Source of the DNA: Hymenolepis diminuta
Taxonomy: Eukaryota > Platyhelminthes > Cestoda > Cyclophyllidea > Hymenolepididae
Length of the DNA stretch: 64,000 bases
Direction: 5' to 3'
Assembly (NCBI GenBank): GCA_900708905.1
Contig: CAADRB010000028.1
Span: 1,160,978-1,224,977 of the forward strand
Part shown: one piece after another, positions 52,601 through 64,000 of the stretch
Layout of the letters: every line of letters begins with the position of its first letter
Position numbering within the stretch: position 1 is the stretch's first letter
Translations under genes and position numbers: made by a program
Notes under the pieces: generated by a model
Databases searched by the model: none
Told to the model about the DNA's origin: nothing
What the model saw: the letters and a program-made list of their open reading frames with translations, nothing else

Positions 52601-55600
52601 CAGGTAGTGACTGTTTAATGCTGATAAACAAGGAATTACAATGCGCTAATTTCTTTATCATATATTTAATTTGAGATGTTTTCTAACCAATGGTCTAAGG
52701 GTGTATCAGCTCAATTGTTTGTGTCAGTTTTGGCAATCATGCAAACTCTATTAAGAGAAACAGTGTTTACCTCATCAACTGAGGCTTAACCATCGACACT
52801 TGAACACCCAACGACCTCGACAAATTAATTTTTATGGCTGTATGTTCATCATTTAAAGCAACGACCACCATCACTGATCAAGTGTTATCGTCTATTGTTT
52901 TTCATTCGGGGAATCGTTAAAGAGTCCTTAATGGAAAATGATGATAATACTCTAAGTCCCCGGTTATACATAGGTTGAAGGTTTATGGCAGATTTGAATG
53001 TCTTCCTTGAAGGCCTTCTAGTTTTTTTCCGAAGGGTACATTTTCTATGTACGTCTCTAAAGTTCTCTCAACGAAATGTTGACTCATGTTTCCCCTACCC
53101 TAACCGTGAGGTATTTTTTTATTGGTTACTCATCAGACTCCCGCAAAACAGTCAGCCCAACTCAGCGTATTATAATTTGGCATCCTTATTATGATCCGGT
53201 TTTCACTCACTCTTTATCTTGCTCTTCCAATTTATAGTTCTTCATCCTATTTCTCCCCATCTCATGCATTTCTTGATGGTATCCAATATACTCCAGTTTT
53301 AGTCTTCCGGAATGAGAAAGTCTTTTGTTTTCTGTGGCCCTTAGTAAGATCACAGGTCGTTCAGTAGATCAATAGTTCGGATTCTCACAAGTAGTTCTAT
53401 TGAATATAGTGCTACTTTAGAGTATTTTACTTGAATATAATATATGTTTGTTAATCAAACGAGAGACCTAGGCCTATCATTCTTCTGGCTAAATATTTGA
53501 TCCTAAAAAGAATGCTGAAATATTGCTATATGCCTGGAATCTGTAAATTCCCATTCATTTGCATTCGCAAAAAAACAAATGGCTGTCTTAAAAATTTTGT
53601 ATGCATGTGAGAATGATTTGCAAGTCATCGCAATTGAGACCCAGGGATTTTTGCAATAATTAAAGAGTTGATTACACCACTTATTTAGGGCTCTTTGAAA
53701 ACTATAATGGGTGCGCTTGTGCAAATTTTAACTATCAGAGAAAGCAAGCTATGATCAAGAGAATGAACCTTTAAATATTGTTTCATTTTTTCGCACCGGT
53801 TGAAGGTTAATTTAAAAGATTTATCCGTGAAAAATGGCAGATCCTGTCATTTTTCAAAAGATGGTTACCTTTATAAACATTTTTAATATGCTTTGTAAGT
53901 TGTGGAATATCATGTAAGAGCATTTATCTCCTCAACCAATAGGACAAAAAGTGAACAAAAGTGGCAAGGCTGATCACCGTCAGCCAATAAAAACCGGGCA
54001 TCGTAGGGATTCGCTGCAATCGAGGGGACGGATCATGAAATTTGAATTTTGGAACTTGAACTGTCCATTTAGTCAACATTATAAAACTTGTATCCAAAAA
54101 TCAAATGAAGTAGGACTCTTTTAGTGCCTTGAAGCTGCTCTCACCATCTTTTTGAACCCCTCTCTATCATTTGTTAGACTTTATGTTAACCGATTTTAGT
54201 AGCCTCTCTTAATTACAAGTTATAACTTTTTTGTATTACTGCGGGTAATAATAATTATGCAATTTTGGAAACCAGTTTCATTTCATATGAAGTCAGTAGA
54301 TATTGCCTAAGTTTAATAAATTAGTTAGTAGAACCCGTTCTGTTTTATAGCTGTAGAACTGTTAATTGGTACGATTTAAGTACGTACTCTAACCAGTCAA
54401 ATCTGAGTAATCTAATTTAAATAAATGCTTAATGGGTAGTGATCTAACAAAATTTTGTACCGGATTTAATTATAGCACAGATTTTGGCCAATTTTTAGGT
54501 AAATTTGCAAACGTCTATGTTCTGGCTTGACGTATGTGGAGCTGGACTCTGTCAAGTCGAATTTAATTATGGATTTTACAACAGCAAATTTCCAGTTATT
54601 CGAAGTAAATAAAATGATAAGAAGGGGCGGGGAGTGGGTAGTTGTTGGAAATTCGAGGCCAATAGATATTAGTTTGACAATAAAATCGGTCCTCATTTAG
54701 TTGAAATTTTTTAGCTCTGTAAGCAGTTGAAATTACTATTGGACAGTAATTGTAAGCTTTTCAAATCCGTAACCACGTTTCTTTCCACAATGGAATTTCA
54801 TCATAAAAAACTTCATAGGGAGATAAATGGTTTTATGATCATAGAGAGCCCACAACAAGCACACGAGGGCCATTTTTCCTATGTTAAGCTGGAAATCCTA
54901 GAGTTCATTATCAAGTTCCAGTGATTCAGTATTATTTCAAGGCCACCATTTTGAGGTTTAAATTTGGTATATTTATTTATTTATTTATTTGAGGGATTTA
55001 TTATTATTATCATTGTTACCCACACTAATAAAAAAATTTACAATTTTTAATTGTGAGAAATCTCTGTCATTGAAAAGCAGTAAGTCCAACAAATACTAAA
55101 GAGGAGGGGGTCAAAATGTTGTTGAGGGAAACGTCAAGGTATCAAGGATTCTTACTTCATTTAATTCTTCGACTCTGACTGGACGATATTTAGTAAATGG
55201 ACAGTCCATGTCCCGAAATTCAAATTTCACTATTCGTCCCTTGGATTTTAACAAATGCTTGTCCACGATGTCAGTGCCTGTTGACCAGGATTGTTTTATC
55301 GAGAAAGGTCAATCTTGCAACTTCAATTTTTCTTTCAATGGTTGGGAAGGCAAATGATCTTATAATATTCCGCAGCTTTCAGCTTTAGTATAGGTAAAAA
55401 TTTTAAGTTAGCAGAGCTCCGTAAGTTGTGTTCATTTAAACCGAAAGACGGCTTATATTTTTTACCGCAAAATTAGTATCCATGGTCCGCCTCTTAGCCA
55501 AATAATCGTGTGTAATTTATACTTACATTGTCGTAGAAAGGAACTACCTGACCACCCAAAATAATCTTGATTATATTGTCTGATTATGTCGTAAATATAT

Positions 55601-58600
55601 AAAATCGTAAAGTATTTCGACTTCCTGATTCACAAGAAAAAAGCGTATTAAAGTAACCAATAAGAAATTTATTTTTGAAGAACCGAAAGTCATTCATTGC
55701 AGTAAGTTTATTCCATACCCACATCATCTATTCTCGTGATCTGCTTATCAGTTTTACGCTGTTTATGACTAATTCGCCAGCCTTTAAGCCGTTTATCGCT
55801 TTTTCAAGATATTTAACACCTGCGGTATGAGCTTTACTCACCATTTAATTATTTTTCAGCATACCTGCTACAAGGTTTTTGCCTTTTTTCCTTCTTTAAG
55901 ATAGATATTGTCACCGACTCTTTCTTTTCTTGCGGTAGCTGAATTTTAGCAGTTGAAAAGGGAAATAGCCTTATTAGTTTTCTTCCTCTTTCATTGTTGT
56001 CCTCTGAGCTATTATAGAATTTTGTAAGCTATTTATAAGAACGGTTTAGATCTAGTTAATGAGTTACGGCAATATTACAAACAAATGTTCTTACATTTGC
56101 CCTGATACTTTGGCTATTTTTACGCAAGATTTAAATCATAAGAATTCTTGTTTCTCATGTGTGTTGGATCAAGTTTCATTCTTGCTGTTGCTTCTGTAGG
56201 ATGTACCCAATCTTGAATTGTGAAATTTGATATTTTATAGTCAAAATGAGTATTCTCTTCATCAAAATTGACAGTATAACTGTTTGACTAAGTTCAGAAG
56301 AAAAAAGCTAAAATGTGAAATCTTAATTGTTCTCTTCTGGCATCGCTAAGTTGCGGCGTATTCGATGCATACTTTGTTTATTTGTCAATTCTTATTTTTT
56401 AGCTACTCCGTGTGGGAAATATTAAAAGTAGTTGTTTCTAACAGTTTAGGACACAGTGGCGACAAGCCAGAGTGCGAATATTCATTGGTAAAAATGTGTT
56501 AAGAATGCAAAAGAGAATATTGGATATGGATATGCTATGGATAATACTTACAATGAAAACTTAGCGTAAAGGTAGAGAATTGTCACTTTCAAGTGTGTGA
56601 ATAATTGCCTCTCCTAGGGAAATTTATAGAGTGACTTCTTCTAAAATAATCCTACTCTTAAATATTCACCGAATTCTATTTATTGAAATCCAATTCCGGG
56701 TTTTGAAAAGACATTTTTAACGAGGGACACCATTATGTATTCAATATAATCCTGATATTTGCCATTTTTATGCAATGTTCTAGTCTAACATTAGCCTTTG
56801 TCTGGCTTTTTATTCTAGATTTCAAGTGGATTATAGTTCGTGCAGTCAGTTGTTTAAATTTTGTCTGTTATTCATTTCAAACGCATCTCGTTTTCTTTTT
56901 AGTAGAGAGTATTTTTTTAATGAAGTTGGTTAAGTGTGTATTTCTTAAGTTATTCTCAAGAAGTATACAGAGAAAAGACTTAACTAACCAAATTTTAGGG
57001 AATAAAGACAATGCCTCCCCTTCGCAGAATTTAGACTCAACGAACATTAAGCATTAAAGGGAAATTGTTTCTATGATCATTAAAGCTTCCTTGTTTGAAA
57101 ACTCGATTTTCCTAACATTTATTAAGGTGGACATTGTTTTTGGACTGCTTGAAAGTGTTCATCTTCAGTTGCTAAGTGAAAATTCGTAAACAACATAAAT
57201 TTAATTTTATCTACCCGAATTAACTTAATATTAAATCAAATTATCGTTTTTTCAATGATTTTAGCATTTCACACCTTATTAATTTAATTTATTTAGAGTT
57301 GACCAAACGAAGCATTTGGAGGGAGCATTCAAGGCTTGGTCGACATTGTAAATGTGCCACATTAGCCATTAGAAGGGCGATTTACTTTAGGAAAAAATCC
57401 GTTATCAGTGGTCAGAAGCTACCTGCATGAAGCTTATTATCTATATTCTTTTGCACTTCTCGTTCTCCCTAATAATATTTCTGCCTCATTGAAATTTGTC
57501 ATTCTGTAGGCAAAAATTGGTTTTGCCAAATGAATTGCGGACAGATAATACAGTTTTTGAGATGCTTAATTAATTTCTATTTTACATTAAAATTAACCAT
57601 TGTTTGTGACGAGAAAGTTTTTCACTCATCAATAAGCAGGAGACACCATGGACTTGAATGTGTACTCAAGAAATCAGGAACGAATGATGGAATTTGAATT
57701 TTGGCATGAGAACCAACCATTAAGTTAATATTGCATGGCCTTAATCCAAAAGTCGAATGAAATAAGATTACCAACTTCTACTTGATTCCCTCTTGTCTGA
57801 GTTGCTTTCACGCAATACAAATTTGTAAAATTTGTTCGTCTTCGCTAGTTCTGAAAATTATATAATAAGTAGTATTTAAATCCTAAGAATTGATATCGAA
57901 ATCCGCCTGTCAGAAGAGATCAAAATATCCTAAGAGAAAGTTTTATGTTTAGATCATCAAGAAATTTGGTCTGATTATGATTCCTGCCAACTTTCTATCT
58001 TACTTCACATTTAGATGCATTTTCTTGAAATATTCCACTTCATCTCAATTTTGGGAACACAAAATTGAGTGCCAGGTTTTATCGTTAGTGTTTACTATTC
58101 AAACGATTACTCACTCACTGGTAAATAAAAATGTCGGGAAAAAGGGCGAGAAATTCAACAAATTTCCTCTCCCTCTCCCTTGAACCATTCTTAAACCTCA
58201 ATACTTTTGTGCATTATTAGGTAATGGTAGTTTTCGGGCGCTCTCACGAATAGTAAATTTTCAAATTGATAAATATAATTTAATCATCTGAAAAATTCGA
58301 AGTATGTTTTGGAAATGAAGACGGATGTATAAGATGCTCTTTCCTACAATTGAAGTTAATTTCTTTTCATTTTCTCGTCAGGAAGATTGCAATAGCTGAG
58401 ATCTAAATGGTTAATACAATTTTTGTATTGATTATATATCGATTTAACCAAATTTTTCTGTCTTCACACTGTTCTCTGTATGAGCCATCCTCTGTTCTTT
58501 AAGCTATTTTTTGACTTTGCTTTTCTAACCCCCGCATTTGAGCCCCGTTTGCTATCGAACTATGATATTTACTTATTGGTTAAAAGAATGTTGCCTCCTT

Positions 58601-61206
58601 TGTATTCTCTTCTAATATAATTATTCTGCCATCATCTCTACCTTCTATCTTATGGGAATTGAAGTTGTAAAGCCGAGAAAGACAATAACAGGTAATCTAC
58701 TCTCTTTTATGTTAGTAATTTCCTAAACAAGACATTTTAACGATTGACAGGATAAATCTGCTAGTTTTAATTATTTCAAATACATCTCCTGAAAAGTTAC
58801 AGCTCACCCTCACCAAGTGAAGGTTTCTGATTTATATATTAGCAAATTTATTACCTTCAACTATTATTTTATGGCCTCTTTCCAGTTTGAATGCTGTGGT
58901 GTACGCGGCCCCAGTGACTACGATGGGAAGATCCCCATATCTTGCTGCATTGCTTCACGGAGTTCTTGCAATGCCGCAGAGCTAAAGGAACATGAAATAT
59001 ACAGAGATGTAAGTGCATTTATTCAAGCATTTTTTAATGGAACATGATTAATTAATTATATATATGTTTGTTATTCTGTAGGGCTGCTTGGACAAATATA
59101 AGGAAGCCGGAGTGAATTTCTTGCATATTCTCTTCCTAGTCGTGTTTGCAATCTCCTTCTTTGAGGTAGGAGTAAAATGTTTTTTAGCCTTTTTTTAATT
59201 TTACTCTTGACTTTATCTAAACATTTAACTTCGAAGCTTGTATTAACTAAATGATCGAAGCTGAAAGTGACATTTTATTTGGGCTATGAATACCATTTTT
59301 GCATTATTCATATCGATTCCGTTTTACTCTTGCAGAAAGGTAAACGAATATTGATTTATCTTCTAGTGAAGTACGTTCCTTAGCAATTTTTTCCAGCTTG
59401 TTCATGGTCAATGAATTACTCATGTCACATTATTAGTATTTGAATTCTCGTGATTTCATTAACTAAGCATGGAACTTTGCTTCTCACATTTTTTTGGGGA
59501 AATACTTCAAGATAATTCGTGATTTATGCCTAATGTTATCTATTTTCAACAAAGATTCATGCAAAATAATTGACGGATTGGAATTCGTCTGATCCCATTT
59601 CGAAGCCTCTGATGCGGAACCAGCTTTTTTCATCTTTCTCTAATTATTTTAATTGTTATTACTCATGACGATGCAAAAATGATTGAAAATATTGCTACTA
59701 ACAAGTATCTAAGCTTTAGAATAAAAAATAGACCACTGATGGTTAAAAGGAGCGATCAAAATAAAAAAGGATGGAATTAAAGGAATCGAAGTGTTCTGCC
59801 TTGTCTAAATTCTGGATTCATCAGTTTATCTTATTTTTTAGCGCCATAGGCATACTTGTTTCTTTTTTAGTTAAGCATGCAGTGTTTGTAGCCGATTTAC
59901 CAGTAAATTGAATGGAGAATTTGAACATGCTTAAGTCAGTTTGCATGCTCGAAATGAAATTGTTTGATACTTGCATAGCTGTTCTGATTTAAAATTGGTC
60001 TAAGTAACTCATAGTTTGGTCTGTACTTATTTCTAATCACTGGGTTTGCACTTTTGGGTGTCGAACTCATTACCTCTGAAATGGCAGGCGTGCATGTTGT
60101 ATTGCACACGTACTATGTCATATTTCCGTTATGTCAGGCAATAACATGTCCGATTTTTCTTTGGTAAGGAGCCTAACAGCATTTAAGATGCAATTTTACA
60201 TAAAAACCAAAAATTCTCGAGTACTGACGTCATTTACATTTATTTTCTCATTCGCTCTCAGAGAATATATAAATAAGAAATACACTTTCATACATGGACG
60301 GATAGTCATAAAATGCGCATTTTCCTGATATTTTAACAGTATTTATTAAAAATTTGACGAAATTTTCAGGAGAATAAATGTGAATTTTAAAATAAATTCT
60401 ACATTTTGTTCATGCAATGTTAAAAAGATTTAATTGAGAGTAACAGAATGCCATTAACGATTGTCTGTAGAACAAATATGGTAAAATAAACACACGGTTA
60501 TAAATCAAGAAAAAGTTACGTCGAAAATTTAGTCCTAATAACTAGTGAAATAAGGCTATCTCCCCTTGTATATTAATATTTTAAAATCAGTGATGTTTCA
60601 CGATTAAATCATTAATTTCCAATATGAAAGCATTCCCCTATATCACATTCTAGGCTGTTTTTTTTCTATACTAAAATAGAACGATTGTTGATGTATCAAA
60701 GTTACAACTACAAGCCTTTTGGGATTAAAATATTTCTGATATCATAGCCACGGTATTCCTGACCTCTTGTGCAGCATTTAATCCTTAGAAAGAGTCTTGG
60801 CTTTTTCACCCAAACGTAGAAAAGAGGTTAATCTCTTTTTCCCTTCGAAACCACAACTGTGTCCTGGAATTGATAAATCATGGCGCAAATGATGTTATTT
60901 TATATTGAAAAATTTTAGTACTTGCCTAACCCGCGCATCTTCCGACATTTTCATTGATCGTTTACGCGCGTATTTGATGACGCAATGTAGTTAACCAATC
61001 AGGTCGCATACTTCATTGCCCGTAGTGTAAATTCTAGCCAGAGTATCTCGTTCACACGTGTTGAATTGTTTACTATCATAATAACTAGTTTATGTTTTTA
61101 TCTTTTCCTTTAGATCTTTGGCCTCCTGTTCTCAATCATCATGTGTTGTATCGTTCGAAAATACACAGCTGATTACTACGAAGTGGATTACGCGCCGGCA
61201 TCTTAA
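37662..61206 (+). CDS. Tetraspanin (CD63-like four-TM protein)
   Basis: Membrane organiser of plasma membrane, tegument or exosomes. Firm exons: 39491-39766 (helices 1-3, ending GYFYKEK), 51634-51741 (start of the large loop, FDNTEQRMREGVFEHM), 58886-59008 (ECCGV, PISCC and a further Cys), 59082-59165 (GCLDKY then helix 4), 61114-61206 (IVRKYTADYYEVDYAPAS, stop). All are phase 0, giving 227 aa. The CCG motif, the SCC and GC cysteines and the small loop with CC inside helix 3 (FGCCGAYHESPCLL) are diagnostic. The missing N-terminus may be a 22-codon exon at 37662-37727 (MSSSGCDVHKKVNFCFF...), giving 249 aa, but its donor (GTTCTA) is weak and PE interrupts the helix, so that exon is tentative (about 0.35). 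Introns of 11.9 and 7.1 kb are full of repeats. The ending YAPA-S has no clear GYxxPhi lysosomal signal. Confidence 0.9.
38671..38693. repeat. Perfect inverted repeat, 10-bp arms with 3-nt loop
   Basis: ATCTTCCAAG, AAC, CTTGGAAGAT. The tight loop makes a stable hairpin likely. It lies upstream of the firm first tetraspanin exon, in the candidate first intron. Confidence 0.65.
42433..42600 (+). repeat. tRNA-derived SINE, copy 5
   Basis: GGTGGTACAACGATTAACGTG, ATCGTCTGCAGAGTCAGG, CATCGGTATCCACTCAGTG and TAGTCGCACTGTTTAAGTCTG match copy 1 in order. The box-B equivalent is degraded (AGTTTGATGGTC). Confidence 0.65.
44190..44335 (-). repeat. tRNA-derived SINE, copy 6 (minus strand, 5'-truncated head)
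   Basis: On the minus strand GATCAATGCACGCCCAGTGAG, GGAATGGCCA, TTAAGGGGTGGTAGAATTTT follow the order seen in copies 1 and 5. The tRNA-like head is poorly kept. Confidence 0.55.
44829..44895 (-). pseudogene. Possible transposase fragment at gap edge
   Basis: The minus frame reads CGLILPNQQNANIDFYIDRLK then stop. LPNQxxNxDxYxxxL is the pattern found before the second catalytic Asp in mariner/Tc1-type transposases. Upstream sequence is hidden by N and the frame ends immediately, so this would be a short relic of a lineage distinct from the element at 24795. The assignment is weak. Confidence 0.3.
44896..45459. other. Assembly gap (564 N)
   Basis: A run of N in the large tetraspanin intron, next to a possible transposase remnant, so probably a repeat. 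Confidence 0.98.
47995..48061 (+). tRNA. tRNA-like sequence, probably a pseudogene
   Basis: The plus strand has a perfect box A (TAGCTCAGTAGC) and a box-B-like TTTTTCGACACC about 40 bases on. CCCGTGT and ACACCGG could pair at six of seven positions as an acceptor stem. The D stem does not pair and the T-loop consensus is broken, so a functional tRNA is unlikely. Confidence 0.25.
51742..58885 (+). other. Tetraspanin intron (7.1 kb)
   Basis: Begins GTGAGT and ends CTCTTTCCAG. A (TTTA)n tract lies at about 54971-54991 and a G-rich run near 54624. Otherwise AT-rich with nothing recognisable. Confidence 0.6.
54971..54991 (+). repeat. (TTTA)n microsatellite
   Basis: About five copies of the TTTA tetranucleotide within a tetraspanin intron. 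Confidence 0.85.
59166..61113 (+). other. Last tetraspanin intron (1.9 kb)
   Basis: Begins GTAGGA and ends CTTTTCCTTTAG. No repeat or coding sequence was recognised in it. Confidence 0.6.
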
Positions 61207-61210
61207 ATAA
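61205..61210 (+). terminator. AATAAA overlapping the tetraspanin stop codon
   Basis: The stop TAA and the next bases form AATAAA. It is too close to the stop to be sure of; a second AATAAA at 61357-61362 is the more usual distance for cleavage. Confidence 0.35.
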
Positions 61211-63190
61211 ATTATAACAAAAATATTTGTAGATCCACTTCCTCGTGAATTCTTTCATATACTTCTAAAAATATATTTTGACTCGCATGACCTATATCAT
61301 CAATAGAAGTTCGTGTTTCTCATCTCTCTCGATCCGGATATCAAAGTTTGAACTTAAATAAAATCCCTCATCCTCTTTCCACCTCATTTCTTCGCCACAC
61401 ATTTTAGAAAAAGTATTACTACTATGTTAAGATAAGATTTTGTTCATTTCTGTAAAGTTGCAATCTACTATACTGTATTATGTGAAAACAATCATTTCTA
61501 GTTGCGCCAGACTTGCATTAAAAACGATTTCCTGTATTTGATGATACTATAAATGGATCTCGAACACCTGGCGTTCTTCCTTTCAATTCTCTGGTTCTTC
61601 TCCATCTTCTTTCTGCTTCTCCCTTTCTCCACCCTCTCTTCGTTTGTATTTGAATTCTTGACAAATTAAGCTATCTTTTTTCTTCATGAATGAATAAATT
61701 AATTTAACCGCCTGTTTGATTTATCTTTTTTACTGTTTATAATCACATAATTATTATTAAATTAATTAAAGATTTGCAATTTGATCAATCTTATCAACTA
61801 TTTCACTTCCTTTTAGTGATACAATTTACGTTATAATTAACGTCTCCAATTGAACTATTATAGATTTATTTACCTTATAATATATATTGGTTTGCTTATT
61901 CTTCTTATGCAGCTTGGAGATGGAAAAATTAATTTTTAATCAATGTTTTGCCTGAGAATTTTTAAATATAGCCACTCATTTACCTCATGCGATAGAATTT
62001 TGCTTCTCTCACTTCAGTGGATAATTCGAGTTTGAAAACTAAGGTATAGAATTATCCATAAGCAATATTAATGGCAAATAAGAGAACGATACGCAACGGT
62101 TTCCAGAAAACCCCCGATTGGCTATAACGTAATTTGGTAAGGAAAAATAATAATAGTTAATAATAATAAATAACTTCGGAGTAGCGTTCAACGCATTTCC
62201 CGTGCAATTGTCTTATGCTCAAACATACGTGAACTGCATTTCGCCATCACATTTTGCCTGCTTTGATTGGCTGTCCTTAAAATTCTCGCTAGTGGACAAA
62301 CTACTCATAAGTCTACTAAACTTACCTATCTCTTTTTGGCATAAAATTTTGAGGCAAGGCAAAAAGTATAAAAAGAAATAATGGATCAAAAGACAATGGG
62401 AAGCAATTGCGTAATGAGCACAGACTAAATTTCGCAATGGAGAACGCGCGTTGCATCACCTCTCTGATGATTAGCAGTGCTAATAATTTCGGCCATTAAT
62501 GGATATCAAACCTTTGGTTTTAAGTCCAACAGATGTAGTCACAATGACCATGAACAAAAATTCTCAAGATGATTTCTCATATGTAACGTCTGGTTATCTG
62601 AGTGAAGGTTATACTTTTGGCTTGGCCTCAATATGTTAAAAGAATGCCCACGTGGATGAGATAATCGGATTAAATATTTATATATTCATGTACTGTTACA
62701 TCCAAGACTTAAATTTTTTAAATACCCCAGCGTGTCTGGCTAGTGTATTAGAGTAGATGGTAAAAAAGTTAAAAAAATATGACGTTAATTCGGATTCAGT
62801 CCAATTGCATCTTAATACTTGGTGTGCAGGGCTGCCTATTGATCCAATATCAATATAATCGTTTTTGGCGTTAATTTTGTGTTCGTTTCTAGCCTTCACG
62901 TTCGAAAATGTGGGTGGTAACTAACCATCTTTATTATAAAAGTATTATAAAACACAAAGTACTGAAATCAAGCCAGATAAATATAATATTTAATGTATAA
63001 TAGTTTAAGATTTTATTAGCAAAACATTTTATTGAATTACCGATTTCTGAAGAATGTTTATTTTTCTATATTTTTTTGCTTCTGATCAACAGAACGCTTC
63101 CTACTATTTTTAATCGATGAAAGACAAGCTATATTACTTTTAATTGAATTTAAATAAATACGCTGGCCATTATGTTGTAGCACTCCTTTA
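61207..63190. other. 3' flank of the tetraspanin
   Basis: The first 160 bases are probably 3' UTR (AATAAA at 61357). The remaining 1.8 kb is AT-rich and I see nothing specific in it. Confidence 0.5.
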
Positions 63191-63263
63191 CAGGGTTGCC
63201 AATTTGTAGTGGCAGAGTCACCAGTTTGTAGAGGGCCACCAGATTGTTGAGGGTCACCAGTAT
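63191..63263 (-). repeat. Four tandem 18-20-bp units resembling an LTR-end/primer-binding junction
   Basis: On the minus strand the units read CATACTGGTGACCCT, CAATCTGGTGGCCCT, CAAACTGGTGACTCT and CAAATTGGCAACCCT. Each has an (A)CAAA-like lead, TGG and a YCCT end. The last (63191-63202) matches the CTACA-AAT-TGG junction of the LTR at 27174. Confidence 0.6.
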
Positions 63264-63660
63264 GTAGCGCAGATGGCTAACAGTAAATGAAAGAAAAATA
63301 ACACCAAGGATTGCGTTGACCAGGTTGNNNNNNNNNNNNCTCAGTACAGAGTCTCAAGGAAAAATAGGGAATTGGAGGAGAAGGACTGAGCAACGTGAGA
63401 TGTGTTGGACGGGCTAGGGTCAACTGTGTGTGTCTAGTGTGTGTCTGATGGAGGCTATTTATAATCAACACTTTGGGTGAGGACACGCATAAGGATATAA
63501 TTGTATGCGTGCTTTAATTGGTCGGGACGATTGTAGGAAAGGGAAGGGCCAGCGCAGACAAGACTGGCTAATAGCAGGGCCGACCATGCGGTGTCTGCTA
63601 CTATCGTTCGAGGTATGCTTACCTTTTCCGATCGATGAGAGATAGGCCAGCTGAGGACAT
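63205..63660 (-). mobile_element. LTR-like repeat, minus strand, with internal 12-N gap
   Basis: Read on the minus strand the stretch begins near TGTCCTCAGCTGG, carries a TATA-like TATAAATA (63456-63463), an A/C-rich run (AGACACACAC) and ends CACTACA, followed by AAT and TGGCAACCCTG. This is the same layout as the repeat at 26736, though the sequence is largely different. It has no coding capacity. GC content is higher than in the flanks. Twelve N lie at 63328-63339. Confidence 0.4.
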
Positions 63661-64000
63661 ACGATGTTTGCCTATGGAGTGCTTGGGTCAGGAAAGGTTA
63701 AAAGTTTACAGACGCTACTATAAAGACAAGATAATCAAATTTNGTGATGATTAGAGAGTATGTAAGATAAATATTATGGAGAAGAAAGATTCATCCTTCA
63801 ATATTAACAAATAAAGTCATATTTTAATGAAGAAATCGCTTCCAATTTTTTTGTGTAAGAGAGACTAGATAGTTTTGCCACTCTGCTAACCATGACTTCT
63901 TAATTGATTTTATCTAGAAAGACAATGAGTAGTGCTTGTTTATTTATTGCAAAGAATCAAAGAATACGGTAAAACGATAGTTATTTATATCACTTATCCT
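63661..64000. other. Right edge, nothing recognised
   Basis: AT-rich sequence with one N at 63743. No exon, repeat or signal is supported. Confidence 0.4.

Noticed and set aside
63277..63486. Minus-strand frame rich in Thr/Leu/Ser
   Set aside because: It lies within the LTR-like repeat and spans the 12-N gap; composition reflects the A/C-rich tract.
1..64000. CRISPR arrays, operons, bacterial systems, toxin or viral genes
   Set aside because: No regularly spaced direct repeats, polycistronic gene runs or viral protein motifs were seen; the genes are split eukaryotic ones.

Overview
The window looks like animal nuclear DNA that is AT-rich and gene-poor. It carries five recognisable eukaryotic genes split by GT-AG introns, plus the last exon of a sixth. 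Many introns near gene 5' ends are only 29-42 nt long, while others run to 12 kb. Micro-introns of this kind, a mariner element and TRIM-like LTR repeats together suggest a parasitic flatworm, and a tapeworm fits best. That placement is inference; no species-specific marker was found. Nothing bacterial, no CRISPR array and no operon is present.

Layout: (1) 649-1063 (+), terminal exon of an unidentified gene, converging on (2) RAD51C (4491-2055, -), a recombination-repair ATPase whose eight coding exons can be joined in frame. (3) 4.5-9.5 kb is non-coding, with a pyrimidine-rich block at 7.56-8.5 kb. (4) Sideroflexin (12971-9530, -), a mitochondrial amino-acid carrier, lies head-to-head across 1.6 kb with (5) an SLC41/MgtE-like Mg2+ transporter (14562-23775, +). 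(6) 23.8-27.4 kb is a repeat cluster: a SINE, a mariner element with perfect-context TA target duplication and an assembly gap inside it, another SINE, and an LTR with a primer-binding-like site. (7) Integrator subunit 7, INTS7 (33748-27434, -), about 16 exons. (8) A tetraspanin (+) spreads over at least 21.7 kb (39491-61206), with a possible first exon at 37662. (9) 61.2-64 kb is non-coding and holds an LTR-like repeat on the minus strand with four tandem copies of a primer-binding-like unit.

The genes do unrelated housekeeping work (DNA repair, mitochondrial transport, Mg2+ homeostasis, snRNA processing/transcription attenuation, membrane organisation); no shared pathway is evident. The least ordinary signals are the repeats: a family of tRNA-derived SINEs (six copies plus a tail fragment), LTR elements too small to code for protein that share a CTACA-AAT-TGG junction, and the graded intron sizes in INTS7, including a probable 39-nt GC-AG intron. 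Exon borders were set by hand from reading frame, splice consensus and remembered family conservation. They should be read as models.
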